From NCBI GenBank assembly GCA_963712175.1, contig CAVQGZ010000001.1, positions 1 to 64,000 on the forward strand: a DNA stretch of 64,000 nt. Direction: 5' to 3'. Below the pieces are notes generated by a model. That model saw nothing but the letters and a program-made list of their open reading frames with translations. It had not been told where the DNA came from and searched no databases. Shown here in pieces: positions 8,339 through 16,071 of this stretch (positions are counted from its first letter, which is position 1; each line of letters begins with the position of its first letter). This DNA comes from CAVQGZ01 sp963712175 (GTDB lineage Bacteria > Actinomycetota > Actinomycetes > Jiangellales > Jiangellaceae). Made by a program: the position numbers and the translations under genes.

Positions 8339-9184
8339 CTAATGGCCGGTGAAGCGGGGCCGTCGACGTTCCCTCGCTGCGGCAAGCCCTTCCTGGAAGT
8401 CTCCGGTCGCCAAGGTCACCGGCTGGGCCATGGCCTCCCACGCAAGGGCGGCGTCGAAGGTCTGCGGTCCAGCAGGACTCAACGCGGCCTTCGTGAGCTC
8501 GGTCGCCACGGGTGCGGCACCGGCTATCGCGCCGGCGGTCTCCAGCGCCAGCGGCAGCACGTCATCGGCAGGCACGGCGCGGGAGACCAGCCCGCTGGCC
8601 ACCGCCTCCTCGCCGCTGACTGCGCGTCCGGTGAGCAGCAGGTCGCGAGCCATCGTGTCCCCCGCGGCCCGACGCAGCAGGTAGGTCGTGGCCATACCCG
8701 GGTGCAGCCCGAGCGTCGTGAACGGAACCGACAGTCGGGCGTCCTGGGCGGCGATTCGGATGTCGCAGGCCAGCGCCATCGACAGCCCTGCGCCGATGGC
8801 CGCTCCCTGAACAGCCGCGATCGTCGGAACGCGCAGCTCGTGCACGGACAGCCAGGTGCGATAGAAGGCCGACATGCGCTCACGCAGGGCCGGGACGCCG
8901 GCACCGGGTGTGGAGCCCAGCCACGACAGGTCGCCGCCGGCACAGAAGGCACGACCTCGACCGGTGACGACCACGGCGCGCACTGAACGATCCTGACCGA
9001 GCGCCTGCATCACCGCGCCCCATGACCGAGTCATCGGCTCGGTCATGGCGTTGCGACGCTCAGGCAGGTCGAGGGTGACCACCACGACCCCGCTGAGGTT
9101 CGACGGGTCACGCTGCACCGACAAGTGCTCGAGCTCACCCCAGGAGTTGGGGTCGTCACTGCTGCGCTGGGGGGTTGTGGACAT
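8339..9184 (-). CDS. Enoyl-CoA hydratase/isomerase family protein
   Basis: A 281-residue crotonase-fold protein. The oxyanion-hole segments are visible as RGRAFCAGGDLSWL and AVQGAAIGAGLSMALACDIRIA, and the C-terminal helices include ATGDFQEGLAAARERRRPRF. The position of the usual first catalytic Glu holds Ala/Gly (GAAIGAG), while a typical hydratase also needs a second Glu, so the exact reaction (hydration, isomerisation or other) is open. The start MSTTPQRSS has GGAAGG 7 nt upstream; an in-frame start 30 nt earlier is less likely. It is divergent from the cyclodehydratase-like gene. Confidence 0.9.
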   Translation of the reverse strand: MSTTPQRSSDDPNSWGELEHLSVQRDPSNLSGVVVVTLDLPERRNAMTEPMTRSWGAVMQALGQDRSVRAVVVTGRGRAFCAGGDLSWLGSTPGAGVPALRERMSAFYRTWLSVHELRVPTIAAVQGAAIGAGLSMALACDIRIAAQDARLSVPFTTLGLHPGMATTYLLRRAAGDTMARDLLLTGRAVSGEEAVASGLVSRAVPADDVLPLALETAGAIAGAAPVATELTKAALSPAGPQTFDAALAWEAMAQPVTLATGDFQEGLAAARERRRPRFTGH

Positions 9185-9268
9185 CTCGATCCTTCCGACC
9201 GGCTGCCGCGGCACGCTACTCCGGCGGTGCTCGTCAGCCGTCCCGTCGGCCGTTCGCCAGGAGCTGGT

Positions 9269-10126
9269 GTGTCCGGACCTCTGCCTTACCTCGACCCGGA
9301 GCTCAGCCTGCTCTGGCGGGCCCCAAACACGCTACAGGTGGGCCTCGACCCGTCTCGGGCCGTCGCGCTGGCAGGCGCGTCGGTGTCCCTCCCGGCAGGG
9401 CTGCGCTCGCGGCACAGCGCTGCGAGGTCACCTGAGGTGGCGCGAGCCCTGACGCTGCTCGACGCCGCGGCCCTGCTGACCCCCGAGGACCCGCGGCACC
9501 GCTGGTCGATGTCATGGGTGCAGGTGGTGGGTCGCGGGCTGGCGGCACACGAGGTCGTGGAAGGGCTGCGGTCTGCCGGCGTGGGGCGGGTCACCCAGGA
9601 TGAGGAGCCCAGCGTGCCGGGCCCTGACCTGGTCGTCGTCATACCCGATCACGGTCGCGGCATGGCGTACGGCAATGCTCTGGCCCGGGCTGGGTGCGAC
9701 CACCTGTGGGCTCACCTTCGTGACGGTCGATTCGTCGTCGGTCCGCTCGTCGTCCCCGGGGGGACCAGCTGCCTGCGTTGCCACGACCTGCACCGCACGG
9801 ACGCCGACCCAGCGTGGCCGACACTCGCGGTGGCGTGGGAAGCCCAGGAGCCGGGCCGACCATCTCCGGCTGCCATCTCGTTGCTCGCCTCGACGGCGGT
9901 GCGCCAGGCTCTCACCTGGTTGCGCGGTGCCCGCCCGGCATCGGTGGACGCGACGCTGGAGGAGGAGCCGGACGGACTGGTCCTCAGGATGGCCTGGCCG
10001 GTTCACCCGAGCTGCGGGTGCGGATGGAGTCGGGAGCACAGCGACGTCTCGCCGACGGGGCAGCCGTCGCCGCGCCGGGCCGTGGATCGGCCGACGTCGT
10101 CCGGTAGGCGAACGCCGTCCACCTAG
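9269..10126 (+). CDS. Cyclodehydratase/E1-like (ThiF-related, TOMM-type) protein, orphan
   Basis: A 285-residue protein resembling the bacteriocin-biosynthesis cyclodehydratase / leader-peptide-binding E1-like proteins. It has an N-terminal winged-helix-like part (SLLWRAPNTLQVGLD), a Rossmann-like middle (GPDLVVVIPDHGRG), the segment HLWAHLRDGRFVVGPLVVPG and a two-part cysteine zinc site, CLRCHDLH and HPSCGCG. In RiPP clusters such proteins present the precursor to a YcaO enzyme, but neither YcaO nor a precursor is seen nearby. GTG 9269 is preceded by AGGAG at 5 nt spacing. The ABC1 kinase gene begins 14 nt downstream, so the two are probably co-transcribed. Function unknown. Confidence 0.8.
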   Translation: MSGPLPYLDPELSLLWRAPNTLQVGLDPSRAVALAGASVSLPAGLRSRHSAARSPEVARALTLLDAAALLTPEDPRHRWSMSWVQVVGRGLAAHEVVEGLRSAGVGRVTQDEEPSVPGPDLVVVIPDHGRGMAYGNALARAGCDHLWAHLRDGRFVVGPLVVPGGTSCLRCHDLHRTDADPAWPTLAVAWEAQEPGRPSPAAISLLASTAVRQALTWLRGARPASVDATLEEEPDGLVLRMAWPVHPSCGCGWSREHSDVSPTGQPSPRRAVDRPTSSGRRTPST

Positions 10127-10140
10127 CGCAAGATGACCTC

Positions 10141-11475
10141 ATGGCCGACATCCCCCGCAAGGCCGCGAGTCGAACCGCCAAGCTCGCAGCCGTGCCGCTG
10201 AGCACAGCGGGACGGACGGCGTGGGGTCTGGGCAAGCGCCTCGGCGGCACGCCTGCGGAGATCGTCGCCGCAGAGATGCAGGCCCGAACCGCCGAGCAGG
10301 TCTTCAAGGTGCTCGGCGAGCTCAAGGGCGGCGCGATGAAGTTCGGCCAGATCATGAGCATCTTCGAGGCCGCGCTGCCCGAGGAGGTGGCGACGCCGTA
10401 CCGAGCCACGCTGACCAAGCTGCAGGACGCTGCTCCGCCGATGCCGGCCGAGACCGTGCACGAGGTGCTGGCCGACGATCTGGGGCATGACTGGCCGGAG
10501 CTTTTCGCCAGCTTCGACGACCATCCGGCTGCAGCGGCGTCCATCGGCCAGGTTCACCGGGCCGTGTGGTTCGACGGCCGTGACGTCGCCGTGAAGGTCC
10601 AGTACCCGGGGGCCGGTGACGCGCTGCGTGCCGACCTCGCGCAGATCAGCCGACTCGGGCGAACCTTCGGCAGCCTGATCCCCGGGGTCGACGTCAAACC
10701 GATCCTCGCCGAGCTCAACGACCGGCTCATCGAGGAGCTCGACTACCGGCTCGAGGCCGAGGCGCAGGATGCGTTCGCCGTGGCCTACGACGGCGACCCG
10801 GAGTTCGCCGTGCCTGCGGTCGTGCAGGGCGCCGAGCACGTGATCGTCTCGGAGTGGATGGACGGACGGCCGCTCTCCGACGTCATCGCCACCGGCACTC
10901 GTGAGGAGCGCGACCGGGTCGGGCTGCTGTACGTGCGATTCCTGTTCTCGGGCCCTGCGAGGGTCGGAATGCTGCACGCGGACCCGCACCCCGGCAACTA
11001 CCGCCTGACCAAGGACGGTCGGCTGTGCGTGCTGGACTACGGAGCAGCCGCGCGACTGCCCGGAGGGCTGTCGCCGTCCATCGGCCAGCTGATGCGGCTG
11101 GCACTCGCCGGTGACGCCGAGCAGATGCTGCGGGGACTGCGCGAGGAGGGCTTCGTCAAGCCACACGTCCACGTCGACCCGCAGGAGCTGCACGACTACC
11201 TGGCGCCGTTCATCGAGCCGGCGGCGACGGAGGAGTTCCAGTTCAGCCGTGACTGGATGCGCGAGCAGTTCGCGCGCGTGAACGACCCGAGGCGGGAGAA
11301 CTACTCGATCGCGCTGAAGCTCAACCTGCCGCCGTCCTACCTGCTGATCCACCGGGTGTGGCTCGCCGGCATCGGCGTGCTGTGCCAGCTGGACACCCAC
11401 GCCCCCTTCCGGGCCGAGATGCAGGCGTGGCTGCCCGGCTTCGCCGAGGAGAATTCCGGGGACTCCGGGTTCTGA
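10141..11475 (+). CDS. ABC1/AarF (UbiB-like) atypical kinase family protein
   Basis: A 444-residue protein with the full ABC1 signature: N-terminal KxGQ motif (GAMKFGQIMS), Ala-rich loop (AAAASIGQVHRA), the Lys of VAVKVQYP, catalytic-loop-like MLHADPHPGNY and the DFG-equivalent VLDYGAAA. Family members are ATPase-like regulators linked to isoprenoid-lipid metabolism. Its length is normal and no transmembrane segment is obvious. It corresponds to Rv3197, next to whiB7, and follows the cyclodehydratase-like gene by 14 nt. The substrate is unknown. Confidence 0.92.
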   Translation: MADIPRKAASRTAKLAAVPLSTAGRTAWGLGKRLGGTPAEIVAAEMQARTAEQVFKVLGELKGGAMKFGQIMSIFEAALPEEVATPYRATLTKLQDAAPPMPAETVHEVLADDLGHDWPELFASFDDHPAAAASIGQVHRAVWFDGRDVAVKVQYPGAGDALRADLAQISRLGRTFGSLIPGVDVKPILAELNDRLIEELDYRLEAEAQDAFAVAYDGDPEFAVPAVVQGAEHVIVSEWMDGRPLSDVIATGTREERDRVGLLYVRFLFSGPARVGMLHADPHPGNYRLTKDGRLCVLDYGAAARLPGGLSPSIGQLMRLALAGDAEQMLRGLREEGFVKPHVHVDPQELHDYLAPFIEPAATEEFQFSRDWMREQFARVNDPRRENYSIALKLNLPPSYLLIHRVWLAGIGVLCQLDTHAPFRAEMQAWLPGFAEENSGDSGF

Positions 11476-11521
11476 CGCTCCGGTGGAGCTGGCCCTTGCT
11501 CGGCTAGGACTGGCATAGCCA

Positions 11522-11570
11522 GGCGTATCCGCTGTGGAAAGGACCCCCAAGCCTGCTTAACGTGGTCATT
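11522..11570 (+). repeat. Dispersed 49-bp intergenic element, copy A
   Basis: The element has a conserved left arm GGCGTATCCGCTGTG, a variable 12-nt core and a 22-nt right arm ending in TAACGTGGTCATT. A second copy with the same arm lengths and spacing lies inverted at 37293-37341, with one mismatch in the 37 arm positions. Copy A sits between the convergent ABC1 kinase and whiB7 genes. Confidence 0.8.
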
Positions 11571-11589
11571 TCGCGCGGGGCTGGACGCG

Positions 11590-11877
11590 TCAGGCCACCA
11601 TGGGGGCATCCTTGCGAGGGCGTCCTCGTGGACGCTTGCGCGCGACGACGGTGCCGTCGACCAAGATCTGGCCTCCCCATACCCCCCAGGGCTCAGCACG
11701 ATCGAGAGCCCTCTCCAGGCAGGCGCGACGGATCGGGCACGAGCCGCACCGCTGCTTGGCCCGCTCGAGATCCGCCGGGGCTTCGGCGAACGACAGCTCG
11801 GGCTCGCCGGTGCACGGCAGGCTCGCCTGGCGCGGCGGGACGGGCAGTCGAGAGTTGTCGAGCAACATGGTGCTCAC
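11590..11877 (-). CDS. whiB7: WhiB7-type redox-responsive transcriptional regulator
   Basis: A 95-residue WhiB protein with four conserved cysteines for the [4Fe-4S] cluster (LPC, then RCGSCPIRRAC) and the WhiB turn GVWGG. The C-terminal AT-hook RGRPRK is diagnostic of WhiB7, the activator of intrinsic antibiotic resistance and amino-acid-starvation responses that binds the primary sigma factor. A start at 11877 is preceded by GGAGG. The roughly 230-nt leader holds a uORF and a strong hairpin, so expression is probably attenuated. As in Mycobacterium it lies directly downstream of uvrD2 and convergent to the ABC1 kinase gene. Confidence 0.95.
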   Translation of the reverse strand: MSTMLLDNSRLPVPPRQASLPCTGEPELSFAEAPADLERAKQRCGSCPIRRACLERALDRAEPWGVWGGQILVDGTVVARKRPRGRPRKDAPMVA

Positions 11878-11937
11878 CGGTGACCTCCGGGACGGTTCGA
11901 GTCAGGACGGGGGCGAACCGGGGCCACGCATGATGAT

Positions 11938-11964
11938 GGCCACGGTCCGTTCGGATCCGTGGCC
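11938..11964 (-). terminator. Attenuator hairpin in the whiB7 leader
   Basis: On the minus strand GGCCACGG and CCGTGGCC form a perfect 8-bp stem, extended inside by TCCG-AA-CGGA after one bulged A. It starts 15 nt after the uORF stop codon and lies 60 nt before the whiB7 start, where known whiB7 leaders place a Rho-independent terminator. A weak U-tract (ATCATCAT) follows. Confidence 0.7.
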
Positions 11965-11979
11965 GCGAGCGCGCGTGAG

Positions 11980-12057
11980 CTAGGCCGGCGCGGGGCCCCG
12001 AGTCCGGACGTGGTCAGCGAGAAGCGCGACCACCGGGTTGGTCGTCTGCAGAGTCAT
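11980..12057 (-). CDS. whiB7 leader peptide (uORF), 25 residues
   Basis: A short ORF upstream of whiB7 on the same strand, starting ATG with GGGAGGTGCAG directly before it, which is one of the best ribosome binding sites in the window. The peptide begins MTLQTTNPVV and ends RTRGPAPA. The position between the promoter and the attenuator hairpin matches uORFs known to control whiB7 by coupling ribosome stalling to readthrough. Stalling of ribosomes here by antibiotics or amino-acid shortage would presumably prevent the hairpin from forming. Confidence 0.7.
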   Translation of the reverse strand: MTLQTTNPVVALLADHVRTRGPAPA

Positions 12058-12115
12058 CTGCACCTCCCGTGGCTCGTGGCTGGACGCCTCGACTGCTCGT
12101 CTCGGCTGCTCGCGC

Positions 12116-12153
12116 AGGCTACGACCTGCGCCGTCAGCCCCGCAAGCGAATAT
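12116..12153 (-). promoter_or_regulatory. Candidate WhiB7-dependent whiB7 promoter
   Basis: On the minus strand: AT-rich ATATT, 3 nt, TTGCGG (-35, 12140-12145), an 18-nt spacer and TAGCCT (-10, 12116-12121). An AT-rich block 3 bp upstream of the -35 is the known WhiB7 recognition feature, bound by its AT-hook. The upstream elements overlap the last codons of uvrD2. Confidence 0.45.
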
Positions 12154-13954
12154 CGGCCTCAGCCGGTCGGTCCGCCAGCAGACCCGAGACGAACCTGCTC
12201 GGTGACCGTCGGGGCGCATCGGCGCTCGCCCGCCGGGCCCAGGAGACGCACAGGTAGTCAGCGGCCCTGGTCAGGCCGACGTACAGAAGCCGCTGCTCCT
12301 CTGCGACGGCGTCCGGTCCCGCCGATCGCCCCAGAGCCGACCGATTCGGGATCCCCCCGTCGTGTGCTCCCACGACGAAGACTGCCGACCACTGCTGGCC
12401 CTTGGTCGCATGCAGCGTCGCAACCGTGACGCCACTCCCCCGGGGTTCGGACCCAGCGCGTGCCTGCTCCCGGAGGTGGTCGACGAAGTCGTCGAGCGTG
12501 GGTGGGTCGACCCCAGCGTCGTCGCAGGTGCGCTCGAGCTCGTCAGCCACTGCGACAAGAGTCGCCCAGGCCTCCCAGCGAGACACCTCACGCTGCTGGT
12601 CCGGACGTCGCATCGACCATCCGCCCTCGATGAGCACGTCCCGAACCGTCGTGGTCAGCGACGGTGACAGGGTTGCACCGGCACTCTCGTCCTCGGCCGC
12701 CCCACGGTACTGCCCGGCACGCCGCGCGGCCGCAGACAGGAGCGCCAGCGCCTGTCGAACCTCGGGACGCTCGTGGAACGGGGTGCCCCCGCGCGCCGCG
12801 ACCGGCACGTGGCGCGCCTGCAGCGCCCGCACGAGCAGGCCGATGTGCGCGCGAGTGCGGGTCAGCACGGCGACGTCGCGCGCCGCCGTTCCGCTCGAGA
12901 CCAACGAGGCGACCGTCGAGGCCACGTCTTCGGCCTCAGACTGCTGATCCTCAGCCTCGCGCAGATCGACCTTCCGGCCGTCCGGCCGGGTCGGGCGCAG
13001 TCCCACCCCCCGCTGTCGACTGAGCGCGCCGTGCTCGATGACGGCGGTGGCGACCGAGAGCACCTGGGGTGTCGAGCGGTAGTTCCGGGTCAGCTCGAGC
13101 CGCGCCGCACCCGGGAAGCGCTGAGCGAACGACTCCAGCAGCTCCGGCCGCGCGCCGGCGAACGAGTAGATCGCCTGGCGCGGGTCCCCGACCACGCACA
13201 CGTCGTCGCGGTCGCCGAGCCAGCACTCCAGCAGGCGCATCTGCAGCGCCGAGACGTCCTGGAACTCATCGACGGTGAACCATCGGTAGCGCTGGCGCAC
13301 CACGCGCGCCGCTGCCGGCTGGGTCGAGATCACTCCGACAGCCGCCAGCAGCACGTCCTCGAGGTCGACCCGGTCGGCCGCGGCAAGCGCGTCGACGTAG
13401 GCGGTGTAGAGCCGGGCGATGTCGGTGGTCGAGGCACCGGAGACCCGTCGACCCTGGTCGCCAGCCCGCTCTCGATAGTCCTGCGGTGCGACGTTGCTGA
13501 CCTTGGCCCACGCGATCTCGGTCGCCAGCTCGCGGACGGAGGCATCGAGACCTGCCCCCCGGGCCAGGTCCTGCAGCATCCCCTCGGGCGTGTCGATCAC
13601 GTCGGGGAACGGCCGGCCGTACAGCCGCGGCCACAGGTAGCGAACCTGGCTGAGGGCTGCGGAGTGAAACGTCCGGCTCGCGGCCCCGGAGACACCCAGT
13701 CGACCCAGTCGGGCACGCATCTCGGCAGCCGCCCTCGTGGTGAAGGTGACGGCCAGCACCCCTCCTGGGTCGAAGGCGCCGACGCGAACCCCGTAGGCGA
13801 TGCGCCGCGTGACGGCCCGGGTCTTGCCCGTGCCGGCGCCGGCGACGACCACGACTGGGCCGTGCACGGCACGCACAACCTCCTGCTGCTCGAGGTCAAG
13901 GTCGCTGAAGCAGCTCGTCCTCGGTCCGCGGCCCACCCACGCGCCTATCCTCAC
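12134..13954 (-). CDS. uvrD2: ATP-dependent DNA helicase UvrD2-like (SF1A)
   Basis: A 606-residue helicase with all SF1 motifs in order: Walker A GAGTGKT, FTTRAAAEM, Walker B VDEFQDVSA, GDPRQAIYSFAG, RNYRSTPQVL, LHATKGQQWSAVF and EEQRLLYVGLTRA. It ends about 45 residues after motif VI and so lacks the HRDC and tetracysteine modules of mycobacterial UvrD2. GTG at 13954 gives a 20-residue lead into the Q-motif; a later GTG is possible. It is divergent from mycoredoxin, and its 3' end overlaps the presumed whiB7 promoter. Confidence 0.92.
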   Translation of the reverse strand: MRIGAWVGRGPRTSCFSDLDLEQQEVVRAVHGPVVVVAGAGTGKTRAVTRRIAYGVRVGAFDPGGVLAVTFTTRAAAEMRARLGRLGVSGAASRTFHSAALSQVRYLWPRLYGRPFPDVIDTPEGMLQDLARGAGLDASVRELATEIAWAKVSNVAPQDYRERAGDQGRRVSGASTTDIARLYTAYVDALAAADRVDLEDVLLAAVGVISTQPAAARVVRQRYRWFTVDEFQDVSALQMRLLECWLGDRDDVCVVGDPRQAIYSFAGARPELLESFAQRFPGAARLELTRNYRSTPQVLSVATAVIEHGALSRQRGVGLRPTRPDGRKVDLREAEDQQSEAEDVASTVASLVSSGTAARDVAVLTRTRAHIGLLVRALQARHVPVAARGGTPFHERPEVRQALALLSAAARRAGQYRGAAEDESAGATLSPSLTTTVRDVLIEGGWSMRRPDQQREVSRWEAWATLVAVADELERTCDDAGVDPPTLDDFVDHLREQARAGSEPRGSGVTVATLHATKGQQWSAVFVVGAHDGGIPNRSALGRSAGPDAVAEEQRLLYVGLTRAADYLCVSWARRASADAPRRSPSRFVSGLLADRPAEADIRLRG

Positions 13955-14051
13955 CCACCGCGAGCCAAGCCGGCGCCCGGGCGGAATGCCGATGGGCTCG
14001 CCGTGGTTGTCTGAGCAACTTCTTGAACGCGCGCTACCTCGGGAGACGACG

Positions 14052-14282
14052 ATGGTGATCTACACGACGCCCTGGTGCGGATACTGCCACCGGCTCAAGG
14101 GCCAGCTGCAGCGCGCGGAGCTGGAGTTCCGCGAGATCGACATCGAGCAGGACGTGGCTGCCGCCGACTTCGTGATGTCGGTCAACCGAGGCAATGCGAC
14201 AGTGCCGACCGTGGTGTTCCCGGACGGCTCGGTCGCCACGAACCCCAGCCTGGGCGAGGTGCACGAGCGCCTGGCTGCCTGA
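14052..14282 (+). CDS. mrx1: Mycoredoxin (glutaredoxin-like)
   Basis: A 76-residue thioredoxin-fold protein with the active site TPWCGYC and the cis-Pro loop NRGNATVPTVVF. It matches mycoredoxin-1, which reduces mycothiol mixed disulfides in the cytoplasm. The frame is open upstream, but ATG 14052 has GGGAG 6 nt before it and matches the family N-terminus (MVIYTTPWCGYC). It lies between divergent uvrD2 and convergent nudC, as in the Rv3198A neighbourhood. Confidence 0.93.
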   Translation: MVIYTTPWCGYCHRLKGQLQRAELEFREIDIEQDVAAADFVMSVNRGNATVPTVVFPDGSVATNPSLGEVHERLAA

Positions 14283-14300
14283 TCGTCCGGCGGTCGTCGC

Positions 14301-15241
14301 CTAGCGCCAGGTGCCGGCACCGCTGACCGGGTCACCGAGCCAGCCTTCGATGAGCCGGCGGGCCACCGACAGGCGTGGTGGCACGAGCACCTCGCCCTGC
14401 TCGCTCGCCTGCCGGAACTGGTCGCGGTCGAACCAGCGAGCCTCCGCGATCTCCTCGCCGTCGACGGCGACGGGGCCACGATCTGCGTCACCAGGGGCTG
14501 CGACCGCGTAGTAGGCCAGCATCAGGCTGGCAGGGAACGGCCATGGCTGGCTGCCGGCGTACGACACCGAGGCGACCTCGACGCCAACCTCCTCGGCAAC
14601 CTCACGGGCCACGGCCTGCTCGACGGTCTCGCCGGGCTCGACGAAGCCGGCCAGCGTCGAGAAGCGGCCAGGGGGCCACGACGACTGACGTCCCAGCAGG
14701 CACCGTTCGGAGTCGGTCGGAGCTCCATCCACCACCAGCGTGATGATCGCCGGGTCCGTCCGCGGGTGGTGCTCGCTGCCGTCGGCGGGGCATCGACGTG
14801 CGTACCCGGCGCTGGTGATGACCGTGGGAGCTCCGCACAACGGACACCGAGGGTGGTTCTCGTGCCACGTTGTCAGCGCGACCGCGTGCATGAAGAGACC
14901 GAGGTCCTCGGGCCGCGAGTCGTCCGGCGGCCGAGCGGATGCCGCGCGCACTGTCGTCCTCCAGCGGGGCCGCCGGGTGGACGGCGAAGACCGGGCCCGG
15001 AGCGGCTGACCCCGAGCAGGAGCCGATCACCCGGCGGCGCCGCGTCCACCTCCAGCAGCGCCAGGGCATCGGAGTCCAGCAGCGCCCGACCCGAGTGGAC
15101 GACGATCGCGCGGGCGCTCGGCGCTGCCCACAGGTCGGCCATGCGCTGGGGGTCACCACGGAACTCGGCCATCCGGTCCAGCCCCGCCTCGTCGAACGCG
15201 GGCGGGCTGATCGGGTAGCGCGGCGGCTGCAGGCTGGGCAC
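14301..15241 (-). pseudogene. nudC: NADH pyrophosphatase NudC, frameshifted twice
   Basis: Three successive minus-strand frames together give one normal-length NudC of about 312 residues. The N-terminal part (SLQPPRYPISPPAFDEAGLD to GDRLLLGVSRS) is followed by GPVFAVHPAAPLEDDSA in a second frame. ARPPDDSRPEDLGLFMHAVA, the zinc ribbon (CPLCG...RRC) and the Nudix box (GFVEPGETVEQAVAREVAEE) follow in a third. Each change equals one inserted base, near 15000 (GGG) and 14948 (GCGCGCGG). The enzyme hydrolyses NAD(H) and NAD-capped RNA. TACGCT 7 nt before GTG 15241 supports the start. Sequencing error and true decay cannot be separated here. Confidence 0.8.
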
Positions 15242-15248
15242 GGCCAGG

Positions 15249-15254
15249 AGCGTA
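15249..15254 (-). promoter_or_regulatory. -10 hexamer for nudC (leaderless)
   Basis: TACGCT on the minus strand, 7 nt before the GTG start of nudC, in the narrow divergent gap with deoD. Confidence 0.45.
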
Positions 15255-15293
15255 GGGGCGTGTGCTGACAGGCACCTGGCAGGATGCACCGAC

Positions 15294-16001
15294 GTGAGCA
15301 CACACATCGGAGCCGAACCAGGCCAGATCGCCGAGCGAGTCCTGCTGCCCGGCGACCCGCTGCGCGCCAAGTGGATCGCCGAGACCTACCTCGACGACGC
15401 CGTCTGCTACTCGACGGTGCGCAACATGCTGGGGTTCACCGGCACCTACCAGGGCACCGAGGTCTCGGTCCAGGGCACCGGGATGGGCCAGCCGTCCATC
15501 TCGATCTACGCGCACGAGCTGATGGCGGACTACGGAGCCAGGACGCTGGTCCGTGTCGGTTCGTGCGGTGCCATGCGCCCCGAGGTCAAGGTGCGCGACC
15601 TCGTCATCGCCCTCAGCGCGAGCACGGACTCCGGCATGAACCGACACCGCTTCGGCGGTATCGACTACTCCCCCACGGCGGACTTCGACCTGCTCAGCCT
15701 CCTGGTCGAGGAGTGCCGCCGCACCGACTCCGACGTGCACGTCGGGCAGGTCGCCTCATGGGACGTCTTCTACAGCGACCGGCCCGACCTGCGCGACACG
15801 CTCACCGAGTTCGGGGTGCTGGCCGTCGAGATGGAGGCCGCGGCTCTCTACACGCTCGCGGCCAAGCACGGCGCCCGCGCCGCCGCGGTGTGCACGGTCA
15901 GCGACAGCCTCGTCACCGCCGAGGAGACGTCGGCCGAGGAGCGAGAGCGGACGTTCTCCGCCATGGTCGAGGCGACCCTCGCGGCGGTCGTGCGCGCCTG
16001 A
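15294..16001 (+). CDS. deoD: Purine-nucleoside phosphorylase, DeoD type
   Basis: A 235-residue hexameric-type nucleoside phosphorylase, close to the usual length. It shows RVLLPGDPLRAKWIAE (phosphate site), the GMGQPS loop, LVRVGSCGA and AVEMEAAALY, where the Glu residues bind ribose, and ends with the segment VCTVSDSL containing the conserved Asp that contacts the base. It cleaves purine (deoxy)nucleosides to base and sugar 1-phosphate for salvage. GTG at 15294 fits the family N-terminus; no strong ribosome site is visible. It is followed by the endonuclease/phosphatase-family gene. Confidence 0.95.
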   Translation: MSTHIGAEPGQIAERVLLPGDPLRAKWIAETYLDDAVCYSTVRNMLGFTGTYQGTEVSVQGTGMGQPSISIYAHELMADYGARTLVRVGSCGAMRPEVKVRDLVIALSASTDSGMNRHRFGGIDYSPTADFDLLSLLVEECRRTDSDVHVGQVASWDVFYSDRPDLRDTLTEFGVLAVEMEAAALYTLAAKHGARAAAVCTVSDSLVTAEETSAEERERTFSAMVEATLAAVVRA

Positions 16002-16016
16002 GGTCCACAGGCCAAC

Positions 16017-16071
16017 CGCGCTGCGGGCCACGTAGCCTCGCGCTGCGGGCCCCGTAGCCTCGCGCTGTGGG
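16017..16071 (+). repeat. 22-bp tandem repeat carrying duplicated -10 elements
   Basis: Two 22-bp units (16017-16038 and 16039-16060, one mismatch) begin CGCGCTGCGGGCC and end TAGCCT. A partial third unit (CGCGCTGTGGG) contains the GTG start of the next gene. Each unit brings its own TAGCCT -10 hexamer, so the promoter itself is duplicated. Confidence 0.8.

Noticed and set aside
9269..10126. A RiPP (thiazole/oxazole-modified peptide) biosynthetic cluster
   Set aside because: Only the E1-like scaffold is present. No YcaO, dehydrogenase, precursor peptide or exporter could be read within 10 kb.
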